From: an uncultured Ruminococcus sp. | GTDB taxonomy: Bacteria; Bacillota; Clostridia; Oscillospirales; Ruminococcaceae | Assembly: GCA_945835085.1 (NCBI GenBank) | Contig: CAMAIG010000014.1 | Location: 1-13,237 of the forward strand | DNA: 13,237 nucleotides | Reading direction: 5' to 3' | Notes under the pieces: model-generated | The model's input: only the letters and a program-made list of their open reading frames with translations | What the model was told of the DNA's origin: nothing | Databases searched by the model: none | Part shown: one piece after another, positions 7,173 through 13,237 of the stretch | Layout of the letters: every line of letters starts with the position of its first letter | Numbering within the stretch: position 1 is the stretch's first letter | Made by a program: the position numbers and the translations under genes

Positions 7173-7820
7173 TCATTTTCTGTGTGAATATGCATATCTC
7201 ATATAAGGGTTGCTTTTTCTCTCGGCAGACATGGAGGAGCCTTCTCCGTGACCCGGGAAAAGCTTATAATCGGTTTTTTCGTCAAATTCATAAAGCATTG
7301 CAAGGGTATCGGTCATGATATCCTCGTTGCCGTCGGGCATATCCGTTCTTCCCATGCCGCCTTTGAAAAGGGTGTCGCCGCAGAACATATTCTCCCCGAT
7401 GATATAGCAGACAGAGCCGCTTGTGTGACCGGGAGTGTGAAGCACCTCAAAATCAAGCTCGTCCTGAGTGATGATATCTCCGTCCTCGACAGTCTTTGCG
7501 TTTTCGACCCTGGGAATTGGCGGCAGAGAGAAATAATCCGTGAGATTTGTCCTGGCGTTTCCAAGCTTTTCAAGGTCTGCGGAATGAATGTAAACCTCCG
7601 CTCCCGTTTCATGTGCAAGCCTTGCGGCGGAAGCTATATGGTCACAGTGACCGTGGGTAAGGAGAATTTTTTTAAGGTGTATGCCCTTTTCCCTGAGCTG
7701 TGCGGAAATATATCCGCTGTCCGAGGGAGCGTCAATAAGCACTCCGTTCATATTTTCGGCAGTGATGATATAGCTGTTTACTCCGAAATCGCTCAGAGGT
7801 TCAAGCTCCAGAATATTCAT
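7173..7820 (-). CDS. MBL-fold metallo-hydrolase, glyoxalase II-like
   Basis: The 215-residue protein has the metallo-beta-lactamase fold signature THGHCDH with H56, H58, D60 and H61. The third histidine ligand is H132 in HTPGHTSGS, the bridging aspartate is D149 in FCGDTLF, and the last ligand is H191 in FPGHG. GGMGRTD and the short length match the single-domain glyoxalase II-like (YcbL-type) group, which lacks the C-terminal helical domain of classical GloB. It should be a cytoplasmic binuclear zinc hydrolase of thioesters; the substrate is not evident. A GGTGG site sits 6 bases before the ATG. The gene begins 13 bases after rel, the usual place for such a hydrolase in Clostridial rel loci. 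Confidence 0.9.
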   Translation of the reverse strand: MNILELEPLSDFGVNSYIITAENMNGVLIDAPSDSGYISAQLREKGIHLKKILLTHGHCDHIASAARLAHETGAEVYIHSADLEKLGNARTNLTDYFSLPPIPRVENAKTVEDGDIITQDELDFEVLHTPGHTSGSVCYIIGENMFCGDTLFKGGMGRTDMPDGNEDIMTDTLAMLYEFDEKTDYKLFPGHGEGSSMSAERKSNPYMRYAYSHRK

Positions 7821-7833
7821 ATTTTTCCACCCT

Positions 7834-10020
7834 TTACTTGATTATTCTCTCGGCACTTATAACATCGGGTATCTTCTTTAGCTTGCCGAGGAGCAGGTTA
7901 AGCTGAGCTACTCCTGCGATATTGCAGGTCATGATAAGGTTTGCATTGCCGTTTTTGAGCATTCTCGATGTTATCTCCGATACGGGGATACGCATCTCGG
8001 CAGTCACCGCCGTAACATTTGCAATGAGGGAGATGCTGTCATAGGAAACCACATCAATAGTCGCCTTGAATATGGGATTTTCACTGCTGCCCGCATTTTC
8101 AGCCCATGTTACCTGTACCCAGCGGTCAGGCTCGTTTTCCATAGATTCAAGATATCTGGGACAGTCGGTGCGGTGAACGGAAACGCCGTGACCCTTTGTG
8201 ATAAATCCGATGATATCCTCTCCGGGAAGAGGATTGCAGCATTTCGACAGCTTAACATCAATATTGCTCTGACCGCCCACAATAATACCCGTGCTGCTCT
8301 TTCTGGGAACAAAGGGAACAGGCTTCGGCGGCTCTGCTGCATACTGCTTAACATAGCTGTCCTTCAGGCGCTGGAGTATTCTTGAAAGAATGATACCGCC
8401 GTAGCCGATAGCTGCATAGAAATCGTCGATGTTCTGACAGTTGTGGCGTTTGAGGTCATCGGCAAGGAATTTCGGCAGATCCTCCTCGGGGATATTGATG
8501 CCGTTTCGCTTGAACTCATGCTCCAGGTCGCTCTTTCCCTTTGCGATGTTCTCCTCACGGCGTTCCTTCTTGAACCATGAGCGTATCTTTGACTTTGCCT
8601 CGTTTGTTTTGCAGATATCGAGCCATGCACGGTTGGGTCCGTGGTCGGGGGACTGCGATGTGAGTATCTCAACTATCTCTCCCGTCTGGAGCTGATAATC
8701 AAGGCTCACAAGCTTGCCGTCCACCTTTGCACCCTTCATGCGGTTTCCCACCTGGGTGTGTATAGCATATGCAAAGTCGATTATGGTCGCTCCTGCGGGA
8801 AGGGTGATAATATCTCCCTTGGGAGTGAATGCAAAAATATCCTCGGGGGCAAGGTCGCTCTTGATGGTGCGGACTATTTCCTCAACATCGTCGGTTTCCT
8901 GCTGGGCTTCGATTATCTGCCTTATCCATGCAAGGCGGCTTTCAAGCTTGTCCTTGCCCTTTATGCCCTCCTTGTATTTCCAGTGGGCAGCGATACCGTA
9001 TTCGGCGGTATAGTTCATATCCACGGTCCTAATCTGGACCTCAAAGGGAATGCCCTCCCTGCCGATAACGGTGGTGTGTAGGGACTGATACATATTTGCC
9101 TTGGGCGTTGCGATATAGTCCTTAAATCTGTTTGGGATAGGCTTGAACATATCGTGTATTATTCCAAGAGCGTTATAGCACTCGTTTACAGTGCCCACGA
9201 TTATTCTCACAGCGTAAATGTCATAGACCTCGTCAAGCCCCTTGCCCTTCATAAACGCCTTTCGGTAAATGCCGTAAACGGACTTTACACGTCCCGACAT
9301 CTGAGGAACGTCCAGCTCCATCTCGGCAAAACGCTTTGCTATCTGGTCCTTTATGGAATTGATGAACGCCTGACGCTCGTCGCTGCGTATTTTCAGCATC
9401 TGCTCTATCTCCGCATATGCATAGGGGTCAAGATAACGGAATGCAAGGTCCTCGATCTCGTCCTTTATGGTGCGTATTCCAAGGCGGTGAGCGATAGGCG
9501 CATAGATGTTCATGGTTTCAAGAGCGGTATTTCTCTGCTTGTTTGCGGGTCGGAACTGGAGTGTACGCATATTGTGCAGACGGTCACAGAGCTTTATAAT
9601 GATAACTCTTATATCCTGGGACATGGCAAGGAGAATTTTTCTCACATTCTCCGCCTGCTGCTCCTCCTTTGTGAAGAGAGGAATTTTACCCAGCTTTGTA
9701 ACTCCGTCAACCAGCGTGGCAACGTCCTGACCGAAAAGCTTGTGTATGTCCTCAAGGGTGGTGTCCGTATCCTCAACAACATCATGGAGCAGTGCGGCAC
9801 AGATGGTATCCGTATCCATGCCCAGCTCAAGAAGAATAAACGCTACCGCAACAGGGTGAGTGATATAGGGCTCCCCCGATGAACGGACCTGATTTGCATG
9901 AGCCTTTGCCGCATACTCATATGCGGAAATAATCTTGCTCAGGTCATACTGCTTTTCGTCATCGAGAATTTTCTGGATAAGCGAGTCCACAGTATATACG
10001 GTTTCGGATTTGTTAAGCAT
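7834..10020 (-). CDS. rel: Bifunctional (p)ppGpp synthetase/hydrolase Rel
   Basis: This 728-residue RelA/SpoT homologue has all canonical domains. The HD hydrolase domain contains H55, HD at 79-80, ED at 83-84 and D146, so hydrolase activity is probably intact. The synthetase domain carries RFKDY at 298-302, the basic RxKD form seen in bifunctional Firmicute Rel rather than the acidic form of E. coli RelA, and the product-binding EVQIRT at 327-332. TGS spans about 395-455, the helical region about 460-580, the zinc-finger region about 590-625 (C594, C595, H616, C620) and ACT about 650-728. It makes and degrades the alarmone (p)ppGpp on the ribosome during amino acid starvation. AAGGGG sits 8 bases upstream of the ATG. 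It lies 33 bases after recJ; apt, which often sits between these two, is missing here. Confidence 0.97.
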   Translation of the reverse strand: MLNKSETVYTVDSLIQKILDDEKQYDLSKIISAYEYAAKAHANQVRSSGEPYITHPVAVAFILLELGMDTDTICAALLHDVVEDTDTTLEDIHKLFGQDVATLVDGVTKLGKIPLFTKEEQQAENVRKILLAMSQDIRVIIIKLCDRLHNMRTLQFRPANKQRNTALETMNIYAPIAHRLGIRTIKDEIEDLAFRYLDPYAYAEIEQMLKIRSDERQAFINSIKDQIAKRFAEMELDVPQMSGRVKSVYGIYRKAFMKGKGLDEVYDIYAVRIIVGTVNECYNALGIIHDMFKPIPNRFKDYIATPKANMYQSLHTTVIGREGIPFEVQIRTVDMNYTAEYGIAAHWKYKEGIKGKDKLESRLAWIRQIIEAQQETDDVEEIVRTIKSDLAPEDIFAFTPKGDIITLPAGATIIDFAYAIHTQVGNRMKGAKVDGKLVSLDYQLQTGEIVEILTSQSPDHGPNRAWLDICKTNEAKSKIRSWFKKERREENIAKGKSDLEHEFKRNGINIPEEDLPKFLADDLKRHNCQNIDDFYAAIGYGGIILSRILQRLKDSYVKQYAAEPPKPVPFVPRKSSTGIIVGGQSNIDVKLSKCCNPLPGEDIIGFITKGHGVSVHRTDCPRYLESMENEPDRWVQVTWAENAGSSENPIFKATIDVVSYDSISLIANVTAVTAEMRIPVSEITSRMLKNGNANLIMTCNIAGVAQLNLLLGKLKKIPDVISAERIIK

Positions 10021-10053
10021 AAAAACATCCCCTTAGAAAGATCACTTGAATTA

Positions 10054-12117
10054 TCAGACCAAAGCCCTCAGCCTTTTCATTGTAGCCGAAAGCTCCGTGT
10101 CTGCCTTGGGCGCTCCTCGGATAACGTGTATCCTGTCTGTGCATCTGTCATATTCCATAAGCCCCGATTCCTCAAAAATATCAAGGCACAAAAGAAATCT
10201 GCAGTAGTTCATATCCGTTCCCGGGAGCCTTCCGTAAAGCCCCTGAGGAGATATGACATCATAGGCGGCAGCCTTATACACCGCCGCAAGATCCGCTCTT
10301 CCCGGAGTTATGTGAGGGATAAGGCGGCTGTCTATCCTCTCACCCCGCCTGAAGGCATAATATGTATCCTCGGCGGCAATGAGCTTTGCCTGATTAAGCC
10401 CTTTCCGGCGTATATCGGAAATTCGCAGGCTCACGCTTTTTCTGCCGTTAAAGGTATTTACCTCGGGGCTTACAAGGAGATTTACCTCGTCGCCCTTGCG
10501 GTATGGAAGCTCTGCGGGCTTTGTACCGAACATAAGCCCCGACAAAGAATTTCCGCCGCAGCTTATTGCAAGCTTTGTATGAGCGCCGTTTGAAAGTGAG
10601 ATTATATCGTTTATGACGCAGTCTGTCAGAAGAAATACGGGGCGTGGATTTCCCTCTCCGAAGGGTTCGAGAACGTCAAGCCCTGCTATGGATTCCACCG
10701 TAAGCTCCGAGGGCATCACTCTGCCGCAGACAGGAATTGTCCTGCGAACGGTATTTCCCGCTTCTGCATTTAGTCTTGCGTATTCCTGGAGCTTTTCGTC
10801 AAATTCCCTTATTCTGTCACGGTCAAGAGAAAATCCTCCTGCGCCGCTGTGTCCTCCGAATTTTTCAAGGACCTCCGAGCAATGGGAAAGGGCTTTGAAG
10901 ATGTTGAAGCCCTCCACAGAGCGGGCGGAGCCTCTTGCCTCGCTGTCACCCTCTCCCCATGAAAATAAGAACACGGGGCGGCCGAATTTTTCCGTACATC
11001 TTGCGGCAGCTATGCCGATCACTCCGTGATGCCAGCCCTCGCCGCCGAAAACCAGCACTCTTTTGTCAAGCACGGAAGGGTCATTTCCGATCATATCCGA
11101 AATGTCCTTGACGATCTTATTTTCAAATTCACGTCTTTCGGTATTGAGGGTGCATATTTTTTCCGCAAGCTCCTCAGCGGTGTTCTCGTCCTCCTCCGTA
11201 AGAAGGGCAAGAGCGTCGGCGGGCGAGCCTATCCTGCCTGCCGCATTTATTCTGGGAGCAAGCCCGAAGGCAGCGGAGGATGATGTATAGGGCGGCTTCA
11301 GTCCCGACTTTGACAAAAGCGCCTGAAGTCCCGGATTTTCGGTGTTTTCAAGGTAATGAAGCCCATGACGGACTATCTGCCTGTTTTCCCCCGTGAGCGG
11401 AACAATATCCGCAATGGTGGCAATGGCGGCAAGATCGGAATACTGCTCTATGGCACAGCTCATATCTCCCCCCTCCATTGCAGCAATAAGCTTCAGCACA
11501 AGCCCGCAGCCGCAGAAATCCTTATAGGTGGAGGGGCAATCGGGACGGTGAGGGTCAACGACCGCTTCAGCAGCGGGAAGCACCTCCCCTGCCTGATGGT
11601 GGTCGGTTATCACAAGGGTCATGCCAAGCTCATTGCAAAGCTCAGCCTCGGCAGCAGCCGAAATGCCGTTATCCACCGTAACAATGGTCTGAACGCCATT
11701 TCGTGAAAGCTCTCTTACAGCTTCGGAGTTAATGCCGTAGCCCTGTTCACGCTCGTTTATATATGTCATGACGTTTCCGCCTATATCCCTGAGATACGAA
11801 GAAAGGACTGCCGTGGCGGTAACTCCGTCGCAGTCGTAATCGCCGTAAACGCAGATAAGTCCGCCGCTTTCCACAGCGTCGTTTATAAGCTCACACGCCT
11901 TATCCATATCCCTGATAAGAAATGGGTCGGAAAATTCCTCTTCGTTCTGCCCGTTTTCATCATCGGACTCCTGCCCGAAAAAAGCGGCAGCCTTCTCTAT
12001 GGTGGTTATCCCGGCGCAAGCCATTGTTTTTGCCGCCAGGGGCGAAAGCCCGCCCTTCTGGGAAAGCTCCTTGACGGCGTTCTCGTCGGGAGTATTAATG
12101 ATCCATTTTGTAATCAC
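10054..12117 (-). CDS. recJ: Single-stranded-DNA-specific 5'-3' exonuclease RecJ
   Basis: The 687-residue protein carries the DHH phosphoesterase motifs. Numbered from the GTG start: YGDYDCDG with D93, D95 and D97; D149 in TVDNG; and D172-H173-H174 in ITDHHQAG. GLAPRINAAGRIGS follows at about 285-298. The DHHA1 domain carries the GGHSGAGGFSL nucleic-acid-binding motif at 421-431. An OB-like domain is expected at about 455-575, then a C-terminal extension of about 100 residues, as in other Firmicute RecJ. It degrades single-stranded DNA 5' to 3' in recombination and mismatch or excision repair. I chose GTG at 12117 because TGAGG (12126-12130) lies 8 bases upstream and the resulting MITKWIINTP resembles family N-termini. 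An ATG at 12168 would add 17 hydrophobic residues with no ribosome site. First gene of the likely operon. Confidence 0.95.
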   Translation of the reverse strand: MITKWIINTPDENAVKELSQKGGLSPLAAKTMACAGITTIEKAAAFFGQESDDENGQNEEEFSDPFLIRDMDKACELINDAVESGGLICVYGDYDCDGVTATAVLSSYLRDIGGNVMTYINEREQGYGINSEAVRELSRNGVQTIVTVDNGISAAAEAELCNELGMTLVITDHHQAGEVLPAAEAVVDPHRPDCPSTYKDFCGCGLVLKLIAAMEGGDMSCAIEQYSDLAAIATIADIVPLTGENRQIVRHGLHYLENTENPGLQALLSKSGLKPPYTSSSAAFGLAPRINAAGRIGSPADALALLTEEDENTAEELAEKICTLNTERREFENKIVKDISDMIGNDPSVLDKRVLVFGGEGWHHGVIGIAAARCTEKFGRPVFLFSWGEGDSEARGSARSVEGFNIFKALSHCSEVLEKFGGHSGAGGFSLDRDRIREFDEKLQEYARLNAEAGNTVRRTIPVCGRVMPSELTVESIAGLDVLEPFGEGNPRPVFLLTDCVINDIISLSNGAHTKLAISCGGNSLSGLMFGTKPAELPYRKGDEVNLLVSPEVNTFNGRKSVSLRISDIRRKGLNQAKLIAAEDTYYAFRRGERIDSRLIPHITPGRADLAAVYKAAAYDVISPQGLYGRLPGTDMNYCRFLLCLDIFEESGLMEYDRCTDRIHVIRGAPKADTELSATMKRLRALV

Positions 12118-12198
12118 TTCGTCAACCTCATTCGGGTAAAAAATTATTGCTTTATAAAAAATCAGCATATTGCCGGAGCCAACTCGCTAAGATAATAT

Positions 12199-12227
12199 AT
12201 TATACCATTTTTCTTATGAATAATCAA
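12199..12227 (-). promoter_or_regulatory. Sigma-A-type promoter of the recJ-rel operon
   Basis: On the minus strand, TTGATT (12222-12227) and a perfect TATAAT (12199-12204) are separated by exactly 17 bases. The expected transcription start is near 12190, leaving a leader of about 70 bases before the recJ GTG. It is the only strong promoter-like match I found reading toward the minus-strand gene cluster. Confidence 0.7.
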
Positions 12228-12365
12228 GCGATAAAATATAAAAATAGCAGAAAACAAGGTGCTTAACTCAATTTGTGTTTAAAAAAGGTGTGAAATATGG
12301 TGTACAATTGTTCAAAGTATACAAAAATGGGAGAAAAAGATTTTCTGTCAGAGTGCATAAAACGA

Positions 12366-12394
12366 TAGACTTTTTGGACATGATGTTGTATAAT
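12366..12394 (+). promoter_or_regulatory. Candidate fucO promoter
   Basis: A perfect TATAAT lies at 12389-12394, and a weaker -35 candidate TAGACT at 12366-12371 with a 17-base spacer. A transcript would begin near 12401, giving a leader of about 75 bases. A weak -35 together with a perfect -10 is compatible with activator dependence, but no regulator site is identified. Confidence 0.5.
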
Positions 12395-12474
12395 ATAAAT
12401 AAAGTCATATCCGAAATGCTCCCTCCGATAAACGGACGGAAAAGAATAAATACTACATAAGGAGTGTATCAAAA

Positions 12475-13237
12475 ATGGCAAACAGATTTATCCTCAATGA
12501 AACATCCTATCACGGTGCAGGCGCTATTGCAGCAATTGCAGACGAAGCAAAGGGCAGAGGCTTCAAAAAGGCTCTTGTATGCTCCGACCCCGATCTTATC
12601 AAGTTTAATGTCACAAAGAAGGTAACAGACGTTCTGGACGGTGCAGGTCTTGCATATGAGATCTTCTCCGAGATAAAGCCAAATCCTTCTATCGAAAATG
12701 TTCAGGCAGGCGTTGAGGCATTCAAGGCAGCAGGTGCCGACTACCTTATCGCTATCGGCGGCGGCTCCTCCATGGACACTGCAAAGGCAGTGGGAATCAT
12801 CATCAACAATCCCGAATTTGCCGATGTAAGAAGCCTTGAAGGCGTTGCCGACACAAAGAACAAGTGCGTTCCTATCCTTGCAGTTCCCACCACAGCAGGA
12901 ACAGCTGCAGAGGTTACTATCAACTATGTTATCACAGATGTGGAGAATAACAGAAAGATGGTATGCGTTGACCCTAAGGATATTCCTGTTGTTGCAGTTG
13001 TTGACCCTGATATGATGTCATCAATGCCAAAGGGACTGACTGCTGCTACCGGTATGGATGCTCTTACTCATGCTATTGAGGGCTATATCACTGCAGGTGC
13101 TTGGGAGCTTTCGGATATGTTTCATATTAAGGCTATCGAGATTATCGCTCGTACACTTCGCGGTGCCGTTGATAACACAGACGAGGGCAGAGAGGGTATG
13201 GCTCTCGGTCAGTATATTGCAGGTATGGGCTTCTCAA
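12475..13237 (+). CDS. fucO: Lactaldehyde reductase / 1,2-propanediol oxidoreductase FucO (partial, runs off right edge)
   Basis: The visible 254 residues (MANRFILNETSYHGAG) align along their whole length with E. coli FucO, an iron-containing group III alcohol dehydrogenase that reduces L-lactaldehyde to (S)-1,2-propanediol with NADH during anaerobic fucose or rhamnose breakdown. Matching landmarks are S37-D38 at the NAD-specificity position, GGGSSMDT at 95-102, PTTAGTAAEVTINYVI at 138-153, and iron ligands D195 and H199 in DALTHAIEGY. The two further histidine ligands lie beyond the edge. AAGGAG (12459-12464) precedes the ATG by 10 bases. Codons differ from the minus-strand genes: isoleucine is almost always ATC or ATT and the frequent ATA of the neighbours nearly disappears, suggesting high expression. 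It is transcribed away from the operon, and no other fucose gene is visible. Confidence 0.93.
   Translation, partial: MANRFILNETSYHGAGAIAAIADEAKGRGFKKALVCSDPDLIKFNVTKKVTDVLDGAGLAYEIFSEIKPNPSIENVQAGVEAFKAAGADYLIAIGGGSSMDTAKAVGIIINNPEFADVRSLEGVADTKNKCVPILAVPTTAGTAAEVTINYVITDVENNRKMVCVDPKDIPVVAVVDPDMMSSMPKGLTAATGMDALTHAIEGYITAGAWELSDMFHIKAIEIIARTLRGAVDNTDEGREGMALGQYIAGMGFS

Larger units (their letters stand above)
12118..12474. other. Divergent intergenic region between recJ and fucO
   Basis: This AT-rich stretch of about 350 bases separates two divergent transcripts and holds a promoter for each. Besides these I see a loose inverted repeat, TGTA at 12301 pairing with TACA 15 bases later (near 12320), which might be an operator, and a short TCCG-ATAAA-CGGA hairpin in the fucO leader at about 12424-12436. 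There is no rho-independent terminator, tRNA or convincing small gene. Short open frames here have no supported start or conserved pattern. Confidence 0.5.

Noticed and set aside
7248..7841. Plus-strand frame of 197 residues opposite the MBL hydrolase gene
   Set aside because: The minus-strand protein has all metal ligands of the family; the opposite frame has no recognisable motif.
9154..10593. Two plus-strand frames (242 and 231 residues) opposite rel and recJ
   Set aside because: They mirror strongly conserved genes and carry no motif or ribosome binding site, so they are reading-frame shadows.
12118..12168. ATG at 12168 as the recJ start
   Set aside because: It has no ribosome binding site and would add a hydrophobic tail not expected in RecJ; the GTG at 12117 has TGAGG at good spacing.
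12263..12481. Short frames on both strands in the recJ-fucO intergenic region
   Set aside because: They overlap the fucO promoter and ribosome site, have no convincing starts, and are AT-rich chance frames.
12741..12923. Minus-strand frame of 60 residues inside fucO
   Set aside because: It is antisense to the highly conserved cofactor-binding region of fucO and has no independent support.

Overview
The window looks like a chromosomal segment of an anaerobic Clostridia-type Firmicute, probably a Ruminococcus-like Oscillospiraceae member. The reasons are AGGAG-type ribosome binding sites, sigma-A-like promoters, moderate GC with heavy ATA and GAA use, and a recJ-rel-MBL hydrolase-hemZ order that resembles the conserved Firmicute recJ/rel neighbourhood. 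Genus level is inference.

Layout. Positions 1-12117 hold ten or eleven tightly packed genes, all on the minus strand. In transcription order they are recJ, rel, an MBL-fold hydrolase, a zeta-toxin-like P-loop kinase, hemZ, a coiled-coil zinc-ribbon protein, an RlmD/RlmCD-type rRNA methyltransferase, a DUF3267-type membrane zincin, a DUF4250 protein, a GrpE-like coiled-coil protein and an Hsp70-like ATPase cut by the left edge. Gaps are at most about 35 bases, one junction is an ATGA overlap, and the only convincing promoter lies upstream of recJ, so one long operon is likely. On the other side of a roughly 350-base divergent intergenic region, fucO (lactaldehyde reductase, cut by the right edge) runs on the plus strand from its own promoter.

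How the genes relate. The upstream half is housekeeping and stress physiology: RecJ for DNA repair, Rel for (p)ppGpp turnover and RlmD for 23S rRNA modification. The downstream end holds the most unusual content. It pairs a DnaK-type ATPase domain, placed behind an N-terminal region of about 327 residues, with a small protein whose C-terminus resembles the beta domain of the nucleotide exchange factor GrpE. This looks like a dedicated, non-canonical Hsp70/exchange-factor pair. Other notable points are an apparent AUA start codon for rlmD, an orphan zeta-like kinase with a competing out-of-frame start, and the absence of apt and dtd, which often flank rel in Firmicutes.

No tRNA, rRNA, CRISPR array, insertion sequence or intrinsic terminator was recognised.
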